Assembly (NCBI GenBank): GCA_900465665.1
Contig: UBJO01000049.1
Coordinates: 1 to 64,000, forward strand
Reading direction: 5' to 3'
Origin: Hyphomicrobiales bacterium
GTDB taxonomy: Bacteria > Pseudomonadota > Alphaproteobacteria > Rhizobiales > Rhizobiaceae
DNA length: 64,000 bases
The notes under the pieces were generated by a model that did no database searches, was not told the origin of the DNA, and saw only the letters and a program-made list of their open reading frames with translations. The translations under genes and the position numbers were made by a program. This document shows positions 34,175 through 44,100 of this stretch, piece after piece (the first letter of the stretch is position 1; every line of letters starts with the position of its first letter).

Positions 34175-35713
34175 TTATTCGACGTCGAACTTCACGCCCT
34201 GCGCCAGAGGCAGCGTCTTGCCGTAGTTGATCGTGTTGGTGGTGCGGCGCATGTAGGCGCGCCATGCGTCGGAGCCGGACTCGCGGCCGCCGCCGGTTTC
34301 CTTCTCGCCGCCGAACGCGCCGCCGATCTCCGCACCCGAGGGGCCGAGGTTGACGTTGGCGATGCCGCAATCCGACCCGCGCGCCGAGACGAAGGTTTCG
34401 GCTTCGCGCATGTCATTGGTGAAGATCGACGACGACAGGCCCTGCGGCACGGCATTGTGGTCTTCCAGAACCGCGTCGAAATCGCTGTACTTCATGACGT
34501 AGAGGATCGGCGCGAAGGTTTCGTTCTCGACCGGACCCGTCTGCGCCGGCATCTCGACCAGCGCCGGGCGCACGTAGAAGGCGTCGGAGGCACCGTTTTC
34601 GACACGCTCGCCACCGGTAACCTTGCCGCCCGCTGCCTTCGCCTGCTCCAGCGCCGACTGCATGTTGCTGTAGGCCTGTTTGTCGATCAGCGGACCGACG
34701 AGAGTGCCATTCTCCAGCGGATTGCCGATGCTGACAGAGCCATAGGCCTTCTGCAGGCGCGGAACCAGCGCGTCGTAGACGCTCTCATGCACGAACAGAC
34801 GGCGCAGCGTGGTGCAGCGCTGGCCGGCGGTGCCCATGGCCGAGAAGGCGACGCCGCGCAGTGTCAGGTCGAGATCGGCCGTCGGGCAGATGATCGCGGC
34901 GTTGTTGCCGCCGAGCTCGAGGATGGCGCGGGCAAAGCGCTGCGACAGGCGCGGACCGACGGCGCGGCCCATGGCCGTGGAGCCGGTGGCCGAAACCAGC
35001 GGCACCTTCGGATGATCGACCAGCGCCTCGCCGACATCGCGGCCGCCGATCAGCAGCGTCGAGAGATTGGCCGGCGCGGTGCCGCCTTCGGCGACGAAGC
35101 GCTTCAGCGCCTTTTCGAACAGTGCCTGCGTGGCAAGTGCGGTCAGCGGCGTCTTTTCGGACGGCTTCCAGACGGTGGAATTACCGCAGACCAGCGCCAG
35201 CGCCGCATTCCACGACCAGACGGCGACGGGGAAGTTGAAGGCCGAGATGATGCCGACGACACCGAGGGGATGCCAGCTTTCCATCATCCGGTGTTCGGAA
35301 CGTTCGGTGGCGATCGTCAGGCCGTAGAGCTGGCGCGACAGGCCGACGGCGAAATCGCAGATGTCGATCATTTCCTGTACTTCACCGAGGCCTTCCGACG
35401 TGATCTTGCCGACCTCGATCGACACCAGCCGGCCGAGCTCGGCCTTGGCCGCGCGCAGCTCCTCGCCGAGCAGCCGCACAAGCTCGCCGCGCTTAGGCGC
35501 CGGAACGGCGCGCCATTCGAGAAACGCCTTGTGGGCATTATCGATCGCGGTCTTGGCGTCGGCGACCGACACTTCCTTCAGCGCGCCGATTTCCTTGCCT
35601 GTCACAGGCGACGTCACCCGCAGCGTGCCGCCGGTGAAGCGGTCGGCGCTGACGCCGAGCTTGGCAAGCAGGGTCTTGGTTTCGGTGGCGAGATCGAGCG
35701 TTTCGATGGTCAT
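34175..35713 (-). CDS. amaB: aminoadipate-semialdehyde dehydrogenase (ALDH7-type)
   Basis: A 512-residue aldehyde dehydrogenase of the ALDH7A1 type. It has the catalytic cysteine in FSAMGTAGQRCTT, the catalytic glutamate in ELGGNNAAI, and FNFPVAVWSWNAALAL for cofactor binding. ALDH7 enzymes oxidise 2-aminoadipate 6-semialdehyde (in equilibrium with piperideine-6-carboxylate) to 2-aminoadipate. It lies 25 nt after the amaA-like gene. The ATG at 35713 matches the family start; a 38-codon upstream extension is Pro/Ser-rich and atypical. Confidence 0.85.
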   Translation of the reverse strand: MTIETLDLATETKTLLAKLGVSADRFTGGTLRVTSPVTGKEIGALKEVSVADAKTAIDNAHKAFLEWRAVPAPKRGELVRLLGEELRAAKAELGRLVSIEVGKITSEGLGEVQEMIDICDFAVGLSRQLYGLTIATERSEHRMMESWHPLGVVGIISAFNFPVAVWSWNAALALVCGNSTVWKPSEKTPLTALATQALFEKALKRFVAEGGTAPANLSTLLIGGRDVGEALVDHPKVPLVSATGSTAMGRAVGPRLSQRFARAILELGGNNAAIICPTADLDLTLRGVAFSAMGTAGQRCTTLRRLFVHESVYDALVPRLQKAYGSVSIGNPLENGTLVGPLIDKQAYSNMQSALEQAKAAGGKVTGGERVENGASDAFYVRPALVEMPAQTGPVENETFAPILYVMKYSDFDAVLEDHNAVPQGLSSSIFTNDMREAETFVSARGSDCGIANVNLGPSGAEIGGAFGGEKETGGGRESGSDAWRAYMRRTTNTINYGKTLPLAQGVKFDVE

Positions 35714-35738
35714 TGTCGTGGTTCCAACCTTATTGTTC

Positions 35739-37022
35739 TTAGAAGCGGGCATCGGCGAAGTGGGCGACCTGGGCGCCGGCTTCGTACCATAATTCCTTGG
35801 CGGCGCGGAAGCGCGGCTCGGCGGCATCAGTCAGCGGCAGCGGCAACTCGGCCTCGCTCATCTCGCCCAGAATATGGCGGGCAAGCGTGCGGCCGAACAC
35901 CGTTCCCGGCGCGATCCCCCGGCCATTATAGCCGGAAAAGCCGACGACATTGTCGGCGAACTTGTGAAAGCGCGGCAGCGCATTGTCGGTCATGCCGATC
36001 TTGCCGTACCACTCGCATTCGAACTCGACATCGCCAAGCTGCGGGAAGAGCTTCTTCAGCGCGCGCCGTGCCCAGCCCTTGTGGACGGAAAGCCCGGTAT
36101 TGCGCAACGCGCCCACACTGCCGAACACCAGCCGGCCGGCCTGGTCCATGCGGTAGGAGGAGAGAATTTCCTTGGTATCCCAGACACCCTCGCGGCCAGC
36201 CAAGATCGACTTGCGCAGATTGTCTCCGAGCGGCCGGGTCGCCAAGTTGAAATAGGGCAGATGCACCTGCTCGTTGCGCACCTGCTCCCAGGGGCCGGTG
36301 CTGTAGGCGTCCGTTGCCACGATGATCCAGTCGGCGGTCACGGAGCCCTTCGCGGTTCTAACCGTCCAGCGCTTGCCGTTTTTCTCGGTGGCGATGACGG
36401 GGCTCGATGTATGCAGTGCAACGCCGGCCTTGACGGCGGCATGCGCGAGGCCGCGCGCATAGGCGAGCGGCTGCAGCGTGCCGGCGCGCATGTCGAGCAG
36501 TGATCCGGTATACGCGCTGCTGCCGACGCGGCGCGCCGTCTCGGCGGCGTCGAGCAATTTGACATCGGCGCCGCGCGCCGCCCACTGGCTGGCACGATCG
36601 GTGATTTCCTTGAGGCCATCGGCGCCGACGGCGACATGCAGCGTGCCGTTGCGTTCGAGCTCGCAGGCGATCTTGTGCTTGTCGATCAGCTCCATCACCA
36701 GCTTCGGCGCATTGCCGAGCAGGTCGAGCAGGCGCTCGCCGTAGACCGGGCCGAGCACACCAGGCAGATCGTCGGGCATCACCCACATGCCGGCATTGAT
36801 CAGCCCGACATTGCGTCCCGCGCCGCCGAAGCCGACTTCGTTGGCCTCGAGCAGCACCACCGACTTGCCGGCTTCCGCCAGATGCAGGCTGGACGACAGC
36901 CCGGTATAGCCGCCGCCGACCACGACGATATCGGCCGTGACCGAGCCTGACAGCGGCATCGTTGCCGGCGGCTGCGGCGCGGTCTTTTCCCAGAGGCCGT
37001 GGGAGCGCGGATCATTCAGCAT
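35739..37022 (-). CDS. amaA: FAD-dependent oxidoreductase, candidate L-pipecolate oxidase
   Basis: A 427-residue flavoprotein of the DAO family with the N-terminal VVVGGGYTGLSSSLHLAEAG Rossmann motif and Glu in LLEANEVG. The C-terminal FSGYNGRGIAPGTVFGR closes the FAD site. The length and neighbourhood fit AmaA, which oxidises L-pipecolate to piperideine-6-carboxylate. Similar proteins act on glycine betaine or gamma-glutamylputrescine, so substrate assignment relies on the flanking amaB and hglS genes. Confidence 0.78.
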   Translation of the reverse strand: MLNDPRSHGLWEKTAPQPPATMPLSGSVTADIVVVGGGYTGLSSSLHLAEAGKSVVLLEANEVGFGGAGRNVGLINAGMWVMPDDLPGVLGPVYGERLLDLLGNAPKLVMELIDKHKIACELERNGTLHVAVGADGLKEITDRASQWAARGADVKLLDAAETARRVGSSAYTGSLLDMRAGTLQPLAYARGLAHAAVKAGVALHTSSPVIATEKNGKRWTVRTAKGSVTADWIIVATDAYSTGPWEQVRNEQVHLPYFNLATRPLGDNLRKSILAGREGVWDTKEILSSYRMDQAGRLVFGSVGALRNTGLSVHKGWARRALKKLFPQLGDVEFECEWYGKIGMTDNALPRFHKFADNVVGFSGYNGRGIAPGTVFGRTLARHILGEMSEAELPLPLTDAAEPRFRAAKELWYEAGAQVAHFADARF

Positions 37023-37046
37023 CGGAGAGCTCCGTTCCGAGGTCTA

Positions 37047-38456
37047 TCAGGCTACGTTGCTCAGGCGCAGGCCGGAAAGCCCGAGCAGATCGATCGCCGC
37101 CTCCAGCGAGCGTGCCTGACGTTCCGCATAGAGGTCAAGCTCATCCGTGACGGTGGCGCCGAGCGCCTCTTCGAAGGCCGAACGATTGGAGCGGGTCGCG
37201 TAGTTCTGCTGCTGGTCCGTGCCGAGGTTCGACTGGAAGATCCCAGCCGCGCTGACGGGCAGGAAGTCCTCGTAGACGATGGGATCGAAGGTGAGATAAC
37301 CCATCTCGATCAGCGCCTCGGCATCGTCAGGCAGCGCGCCGTCGACGGCGGCGGCAACGCCCTTGGGCGTCGCGGAATAGTGGAAGAAGGCCAGCTGCTC
37401 GGCCCTGAGCGCCGCCCAGCTGTCCGGCAGTTCGCGGAACCGCTCGGCAAGCTCGCTGTCGTAATCTCCGGCCTTGGCGCCACCGGCGCCGACTTGCACC
37501 TCGCCGCGAACCGAGGCCAGCAGCCGATCGTAAAGCGCCCGGCCCTTGGCCGTCAGCGCCACGCCGCGCTGCTCGATCTCGCCGAAGCGGGCCGTATGCG
37601 TGCCCTTGGCAGCGCCCGTCTCGCCGGCGAAGGCGATCGCCTCTTCCAGCGCCTTGAAGCTGGTCTGGCGCAGCAGGATATCGCAATCGCGGCGCGGCGG
37701 CCCTTCGATGACGGCCTTCGGCGTGATGCCGCGCTCCGGCATGCGGGCCTGCACGGCGTCGATATCGAGCGTGCGCGGGGTCAGGTGGTTGATATGCGGT
37801 CCCTTGAAGGAGACGACGTCGGCGATCAGCCGGTGCGCATCGTGCAGGCGCTTGTAGGTCTCGGCGGTGACGGTCGCCTCGCCATGCCAGCGGAAGGTCT
37901 CCAGCGTCTCGGCGACGAACTCCCGCGCTTCCGCTTCCGTCAACCCGCCCGCCTCTTCATGACGCTCGATCAGCTGGATGGCGCGCTCGGTATAGATGCG
38001 GCGCTTCGCGAGAATATCGGCGGCCTCGGCGCGCAAGGCTTCGTCCTCGATCAGTTCGAGCCTGAGCAGCGAGGTGAAGACGCGGAACGGATTGACGCTG
38101 AGCGCCGCCTGATCGACCGGGCGGAAGCAGGTGGAATGCACGGGCACGCCGGCCACCGATAGATCGTAATAGCCGACCGACTGCATGCCCATGACGGCGA
38201 AGAGGCGGCGGATGGTGAAGAGCTCTTCGGGAGTGCCGAGACGGATGGCGCCATGGCGCTCGACATCGATGCGCTCCAGCTCGCCGGCACGCGTCAGGCG
38301 CTCGCGCAGCGCATTGTCCCTGGCCAGCACCTCGGCATTGACGTCGGAAACCAGTTCCAGCAGCGTTCCGTATTGCGGCACCTCGGCGCGATACATCTGC
38401 GACATCGCTTCGGTAAACAGCGAACGGATGCGGTCTGTGGAAAAGAAGCCTGCCAT
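37047..38456 (-). CDS. hglS: 2-oxoadipate dioxygenase/decarboxylase (DUF1338)
   Basis: A 469-residue VOC-superfamily enzyme of the YdcJ/DUF1338 type, recognised by the FTEAMSQMYRAEVPQYGTL start, HSTCFRP, and PHINHLTPRTLDID. HglS of Pseudomonas converts 2-oxoadipate to D-2-hydroxyglutarate using Fe(II) and O2, the last dedicated step of lysine breakdown by the pipecolate/aminoadipate route. The ATG at 38456 has GGGGA upstream; an ATG at 38477 is possible. First gene of the catabolic run, divergent from a LysR regulator. Confidence 0.85.
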   Translation of the reverse strand: MAGFFSTDRIRSLFTEAMSQMYRAEVPQYGTLLELVSDVNAEVLARDNALRERLTRAGELERIDVERHGAIRLGTPEELFTIRRLFAVMGMQSVGYYDLSVAGVPVHSTCFRPVDQAALSVNPFRVFTSLLRLELIEDEALRAEAADILAKRRIYTERAIQLIERHEEAGGLTEAEAREFVAETLETFRWHGEATVTAETYKRLHDAHRLIADVVSFKGPHINHLTPRTLDIDAVQARMPERGITPKAVIEGPPRRDCDILLRQTSFKALEEAIAFAGETGAAKGTHTARFGEIEQRGVALTAKGRALYDRLLASVRGEVQVGAGGAKAGDYDSELAERFRELPDSWAALRAEQLAFFHYSATPKGVAAAVDGALPDDAEALIEMGYLTFDPIVYEDFLPVSAAGIFQSNLGTDQQQNYATRSNRSAFEEALGATVTDELDLYAERQARSLEAAIDLLGLSGLRLSNVA

Positions 38457-38532
38457 GATAGAGATCCCCACGTTCATTCCGATTATGATTAGTGCAGCTA
38501 TTTACAAGCGCCCGAAAGCCATAAATATCGAC

Positions 38533-38556
38533 ATTTCGGAAATAGCTCATTCTGAA
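38533..38556. promoter_or_regulatory. candidate operator between hglS and lysR
   Basis: Two TTC-N-GAA palindromes are centred 15 bp apart (ATTTCGGAAAT at 38533-38543 and ATTCTGAAAT at 38549-38558), close to the LysR-type gene start. They are plausible autoregulatory sites. The protein that binds them is unknown. Confidence 0.35.
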
Positions 38557-38568
38557 ATGGAATGACCA

Positions 38569-39459
38569 ATGCTGACGTCAAGGCGTTTTCTACCCTCCAC
38601 CGCGCTGCTCTCCGCCTTCGAGGCGGTATCGCGCACCGGCAGCGTCACGGCCGCCGCCAAGGAACTCGACCTGACGCAAAGCGCCGTCAGCCGCCAGATC
38701 AAGACGCTGGAGGAGCAGCTAGGCGTCGAGCTCTTCATCCGCGAACGCCAGACCGTGCGCCTGACGCTTGCCGGCGACGGCTACGCCCGCGAGATCCGCG
38801 AGGCGCTGCGGCGCATCTCCAGCGCCTCCTTGAACCTGCGCGCCAATCCGCATGGCGGCACGCTGAACCTCGCGATCTTGCCGACCTTCGGCACACGCTG
38901 GCTGGCGCCGCGCCTCGGCCGCTTCCTCGCCGCCAATCCCGGCGTCACCATCAACCTCGTCACCCGCCTATCCTCTTTTGACTTTCGCCTGGATTCGATA
39001 GACGCCGCCATCCATTTCGGCCATCCGCTCTGGCCGGGCGCCGAGCTGACCTTCCTGATGTCGGAAAAGACCGTGCCCGCCTGCAGCCCCGATTTCCGCG
39101 ACCGCTACGGCATCAGCCAGCCGTCCGATCTCGTCGACGTGCCGCTGCTGCATCTGACCACCCGGCCGGATGCTTGGGAACAATGGTTCGCCGACAACGA
39201 GGTGCCGCCGCAGACCGTTCACGGCATGCTCTTCGACCAGTTCGCCACAACCGCACAGGCGGCCATCGCCGGCCTTGGCGTGGCATTGTTGCCGACCTTC
39301 CTCATCCAAGACGAGCTGAAGCGCGGCGATCTCGTGGCATCAGTCAATCGCGAGATGGAGAGCAAGGAGCGCTATTATCTGGCCTTTCCCGCCGAGCGCG
39401 CCGACTACGCCCCGCTCTCAGCCTTCCGCGACTGGATCGTCCGCGAAGCCGCCGGTTGA
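38569..39459 (+). CDS. LysR-family transcriptional regulator (GcvA-like)
   Basis: A 296-residue LysR regulator with an N-terminal winged helix (about residues 9-66: TGSVTAAAKELDLTQSAVSRQIKTLEEQLG) and a C-terminal periplasmic-binding-like sensor domain. It is transcribed divergently from the lysine/pipecolate genes and is their likely regulator; the inducer is unknown. The LPTFGTRWLAPRLGRF segment resembles the GcvA/AmpR subgroup. Confidence 0.88.
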   Translation: MLTSRRFLPSTALLSAFEAVSRTGSVTAAAKELDLTQSAVSRQIKTLEEQLGVELFIRERQTVRLTLAGDGYAREIREALRRISSASLNLRANPHGGTLNLAILPTFGTRWLAPRLGRFLAANPGVTINLVTRLSSFDFRLDSIDAAIHFGHPLWPGAELTFLMSEKTVPACSPDFRDRYGISQPSDLVDVPLLHLTTRPDAWEQWFADNEVPPQTVHGMLFDQFATTAQAAIAGLGVALLPTFLIQDELKRGDLVASVNREMESKERYYLAFPAERADYAPLSAFRDWIVREAAG

Positions 39460-39531
39460 CGGAACCGCTTGCGCCGCACCCGTCGTTTCGCGCATTATGC
39501 GGCGCAACAGAATTCGATGCAGGAAATTCCC

Positions 39532-39768
39532 ATGAAGCCGATCTTCGTCCAGCTCCAATGCGCCCCCGGCAAGACCTACGAGGTCGCCGACGCCATCTAC
39601 AAGACCGAACGCGTCTCGGAGCTCTATTCGACCAGCGGCGATTACGACCTGCTTCTCAAGGTCTATATCCAGGAAGGCGAGGACATCGGGAAATTCGTTA
39701 ACGATCAGATCGCCAGCATTCCGGGCATTGTCCGCTCGCTGACCACGCTCACCTTCCGTGCATTTTAG
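39532..39768 (+). CDS. stand-alone Lrp/AsnC ligand-binding (RAM) domain protein
   Basis: A 78-residue protein made only of the RAM fold: VQLQCAPGKTYEVADAI, then STSGDYDLLLKVYIQEGEDIGKFVNDQI, then VRSLTTLTFRAF. It lacks the DNA-binding half of Lrp/AsnC. Such proteins oligomerise and bind amino acids, and might modulate full-length Lrp proteins. AGGAAA precedes the ATG at 39532. It lies 72 nt after the LysR gene, so a link to lysine catabolism is plausible. Confidence 0.8.
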   Translation: MKPIFVQLQCAPGKTYEVADAIYKTERVSELYSTSGDYDLLLKVYIQEGEDIGKFVNDQIASIPGIVRSLTTLTFRAF

Positions 39769-39826
39769 GCCTGCAGTGACGGTCGGTTAACTCTTCCCAA
39801 AAGCAAATCCCCGAAGGGGCGGAAGT

Positions 39827-39842
39827 TTAACGCCGCCTTAAC
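39827..39842 (+). promoter_or_regulatory. CtrA box upstream of the GT4 gene
   Basis: TTAA-CGCCGCC-TTAAC, a perfect match to TTAA-N7-TTAAC, 67 nt before the glycosyltransferase ATG. It implies cell-cycle control of this surface-glycan gene. Confidence 0.65.
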
Positions 39843-39908
39843 GCAGCCCGTTGCCATGTGGCATCGATGAAAGCCGTGATCCGTTCATCGCGGCCGAAGG
39901 AATGACAT

Positions 39909-41075
39909 ATGTCCGCCGCCGAACTCTATTCCCATGACGCCGAACCGGTCGCCGCCAGCGCGCCGCTGATCGTTCACGTCATCCGCCAATTCCTGCCCAA
40001 TCGCGGCGGCCTTGAGGACGTGATCGCCAACCTCTCGCGCCAGACGCTAAAGCGCGGCTACCGCGTCCGCGTTGTCACGCTTGATTCTCTGTTTACGGCC
40101 CGCGACAAGAAGCTGCCTTCACGCGAGACCATCGACGGGATCGACATCGTCCGCATTCCCTGGTCAGGCAGCACGCGCTATCCGCTCGCGCCAGAGGTCT
40201 TCCGCCATCTCGGCGATGCAGACCTGATCCATGTGCACGCGATCGACTTCTTCTTCGATGCGCTCGCCTGGGGCCGCTTCCTGCATCGCAAGCCGATGGT
40301 GGTCACGACCCATGGCGGCTTTTTCCACACGACGAAATTCGCGGCGATCAAGAAGGTCTGGTTCCAGACCATCACCCGTGTCTCGGCCATGGCCTACAAG
40401 CGGGTCATCGGCTGCAGCATGTCGGATCTCGCGCAGTTCGAAAAGATCGCGCCGAGCCGCAGCATTCTCATCGAAAACGGCGCCGACATCGGCAAGTTCG
40501 CCGACCGCGCATCCCGCAGCCCTAAGCGCCGGATCGTCACGATCGGCCGTTTCTCGGTCAACAAGCGCCTCGACCGGCTGATCGACGCCCTTGCGGTGCT
40601 GAGAGTGTGCAATCCGGATTGGCATCTCGATATCGCCGGCGTCGAATCCGATCTGACCCGGCAGGACCTGATGGCTCAGATCGACCGACTGAAGCTCAAC
40701 GACGCCGTCACCATCCATGTCGACGCCGACAACGGCGCGGTCGGGCGGATCATCGCCGACGCTTCGATCTTCGCCTCCGCCTCATCCTATGAAGGTTTTG
40801 GGCTTGTGGCGCTGGAAGCCATGAGCGCCGGCCTGCTGCCGGTGCTCAACACCAACGAGGCCTTTAGAACGCTCGGCGCGCGCCACAAGGACATTCTGCT
40901 CGCCGACTTCGCCGATACGGCCGCCGCAGCCCTCGCGCTGGAAACGGCCTACAAGCGCCTGGAAGCGCAAGGCCCGGCGGTGCGAGCCGCCCTTCTCTCC
41001 GATGCCTCGGCCTATTCCTGGGACGTCGTCGCGGAACGTTACATCGGCGTCTATAAAGAGCTCATCGCCGGCTAA
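39909..41075 (+). CDS. GT4-family glycosyltransferase
   Basis: A 388-residue GT-B fold glycosyltransferase of family 4. The N-terminal half has the GGLEDVIANLSRQTLKRGYRV substrate-side motif and VVTTHGGFFHT. The C-terminal half has IGRFSVNKRLDRLIDA and the catalytic EX7E motif EGFGLVALEA. It probably adds mannose, glucose or a related sugar to a lipid-linked oligosaccharide on the cytoplasmic face. It converges with the flippase-hydrolase fusion gene and has a CtrA box upstream. Confidence 0.88.
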   Translation: MSAAELYSHDAEPVAASAPLIVHVIRQFLPNRGGLEDVIANLSRQTLKRGYRVRVVTLDSLFTARDKKLPSRETIDGIDIVRIPWSGSTRYPLAPEVFRHLGDADLIHVHAIDFFFDALAWGRFLHRKPMVVTTHGGFFHTTKFAAIKKVWFQTITRVSAMAYKRVIGCSMSDLAQFEKIAPSRSILIENGADIGKFADRASRSPKRRIVTIGRFSVNKRLDRLIDALAVLRVCNPDWHLDIAGVESDLTRQDLMAQIDRLKLNDAVTIHVDADNGAVGRIIADASIFASASSYEGFGLVALEAMSAGLLPVLNTNEAFRTLGARHKDILLADFADTAAAALALETAYKRLEAQGPAVRAALLSDASAYSWDVVAERYIGVYKELIAG

Positions 41076-41152
41076 TAAAAACCGACGCAATCACCCTCGA
41101 TAGTCCGAAAACTTGACCGACCCGAAACGGGCAGGCGCACGCCTGTGTCCGC

Positions 41153-44100
41153 TCAGGCCTTCGCCAGCCGCGCGATCTCGGCGAACACCGTCCGGCGCGA
41201 TTCCGGTGGCGTCAGATTGTGATCGGCATCCGGCAGCATCACCAGCCGGACGTTCGGATGGCGCTCGAACTTGCGGCCGCCGGGGCCGAAGTGGAAATAC
41301 ATGTGCTCAAGCCCGACATCGCCTTCGCTGTAGATCAGCGTCAGCGGCACCTTGCGCTTGCCGACGGTGACGAAGGATTTCTTCACCTCGCTCGCCGTAT
41401 GCCTGCGGCTCGGCAGATATTCGAGCAGCGGCGCGATGCGCACCGACATGCGGCGTGAGAAGGCGATGATGACATTGCGCGTCGCCGCCAGCACGTCGAT
41501 ATCGCCCTTCAGCAGACGCTTGACCGTGGCGAAGCTGGACAGCCGCTGACCGTAATCCTCGAAGCTGCGCGGCACCGATACGACATGCTTGCGCTCGACC
41601 GGCTGGTTCGGATCCCAGTAATAGACGAAGGGATTGATCGAAACAGCCGCCTTGACCCTGACATCGTCGACGGCGGAGCGGATGGCGACATAGCCGCCGC
41701 TGCAGCGACCTGCGACCATCAGCGGTCCGGGAACCACGCCCTCGAGCAGATCGAGTGCGGCCTGCGCATCGGCGTTCTGGGTGGCGGAATAGAGGATCTG
41801 ATCCGGTGCATCCGGACGCGGCGGGCTGTCGCCGACATTGGCGGAATCGAAGCGGATCGAGGCGACACCCTCGCGGGCAAGCCCCCGGGCCATGTCGGTG
41901 ATCGCGCGACCCCAGCCGGACTGGCGGTCGTACGCGGTCGACAGAAACACCACGCTGTTGCCGCGTGGCCGTCCGACCGGACGCGTGACGACGCCGACCA
42001 GATGATTGAACGCGCCGAAACGAACCGGCACTTCCTCGAAGTCGTCACCCGCGAGCGACTGGGTGTCGACCGAGGTGGCCGAAGGCGTAGCGGCCGGATC
42101 GACCGATGTATGCTCGTCTACCCATTGCGCCAGTGTCTCGACGACCTCCATCGGCGTGCGCGAGAAGACCGGGTCGGAAATTAGCCTGTCGTAACCCTTG
42201 AATGTCTGCTGCTCGACCGCCGCGCCGAGCGCGGTCAGATTGTCGGCGAGCGTCGTGTCGTCGGCACGCTCCGGACGCTCCAGAATGAGGTAACGCTGTG
42301 CCGCCAGCTTTTCCGGCGCGGCGATGCGGACCTTCGAAAGCTCCGCGGCGATCCCATCGGGCATCTGCAGCCCGGCGATCATGTGCTTGCCCTCGGGAAT
42401 GGCATCCTCGCCCAATCCCAGGTGATGATTGATGAACGTCGCCCATGCGCGAAGCTCGCGCAGATAGGCGCGGCCGTTGACGACGGGACCAAGAATGGCG
42501 ATGGCATCGACGCCTTCGATCGACGGCGCGGTCCTCTGTGCCAGTGCCGCGCCGAGCCCTTGCGCGACGATGATGATACGGCTGCAGCCGCTTAGTTGCT
42601 TCAACCGCTCGGCGGCGTCGCGGATCGCATCTTCCCAGATCTTGAGGCCGACAGTGTCGTCGACATCGAGCGCATCGCCGGCGCCGGGATAATCGAAGCG
42701 CAGACTGGGCACGCCGATTGCCGCGAAATGCTCCGCCGTGACACGGAAGAACCGCCGGCTGCACATTTCCTCAAGCCCCCAGGGATTGACGAAGAGCACC
42801 GCCGCGGAGCGCTTGGCAACGCCAGCGTTCTCCGGCTTGAACATGCCGATCGTGCCATCGAAAGCGAATGGCAACGCGGCCTCGTTGCCGGCGCCCTCGG
42901 CAAGACCGGTCTCGACGGTGATCTCGATCGCCTCTTCGGCTTCCGCCGTCTTGGCGTTTGCCGGCGCAATGAAGGCGACGGCCTTGCGGGCGGACTTTCC
43001 TACCGAGCCCGGCAATTTTTCGACAATAGACGACATAACATCGGCATCCTCTCGCGGAATTGCCTTTAAAAGCTTGAGCGCAACAATATAGCCAGCGCCC
43101 CCAAGAACGATTGCGAGAAGAAGTCCAATAGAACCATTGATATAATGTAAAATTCCAAGGGCTATAATTGCGCACAGGACCGATGCGGCAAGCGTCTTGA
43201 GCAGATTTACGTAAAGACCAGAGAGCTGAGAGCCGAAACCGGTCTGCCGCACCATGATAATACACATAATCGTGAACACGCCGATGCGCACCATCGCGGC
43301 TCCTTCGGCGGCGAAGAACGGAACGACCGCAAGGCAGCCGAGCGTCATCACGGCGGCGCCGACCAAGCTGACCTTCAACCGGTCGCGGGCGCGGTCCATC
43401 GAGAGCAGATAGAGGCTGAGCGTCTGCATGAAGGTGTAGGACGGGGCGGCAAGCGCCAAGAGCGCCACGACGGTTCCGCTGCGCGCGAATGCTTCGCCGA
43501 ACACCGCGCGAACCAACTCGCTCGATATGGCGGCAAGCCCGAAGCTCATCGGCAGGATGATGTAGGCCATGCTGCGGGTAACGGCCGCGAACACCTCGAC
43601 CGGCAGGGTGCGATCGTCGCTTGAGTGGCGCCGCTCCGAATAATAGGGGAGCAGGCTGCCGGTCATCTGGATCGGCAATTGCAGCGCGATGTTGGCGACG
43701 GACAGGCCGACGGCGTAGAAACCGACCATCTCGACCGACCAGAACTGCTGCAGGAACAGGAGCTCCAGCCTGTTGAGGAAGATGGAATCGATCAGGAACT
43801 GTGCCGAGAGCACGATGGAGGAAGCCGCCAGATATTTGAGCGGCACCCCGCAGCGATCGCGCGGCGTCATCAGGATCGGGATGGTGGCGATGAAGAACAC
43901 CATCTGCCCAAGCAGATAGCCGACCAGCACGCCCTCGACCCCATAGAGCACGGCGCCGGCGCCGACACCGATCAGCTGCAGCAGGCACACACCCATGGCG
44001 AGCTTGAAGAAATCGGTCAGCCGCCGCTCACCGATGAGGTAGAATTTGACGAAGGAGCCGATCGCCTGCACGAAGAACAGCGCGCCCGTGACGTAGGCGA

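Noticed and set aside
41113..41458. Small plus-strand open frames at the 3' end of the fusion gene
   Set aside because: They lie antisense to the clearly coding second hydrolase domain and have no recognisable product.
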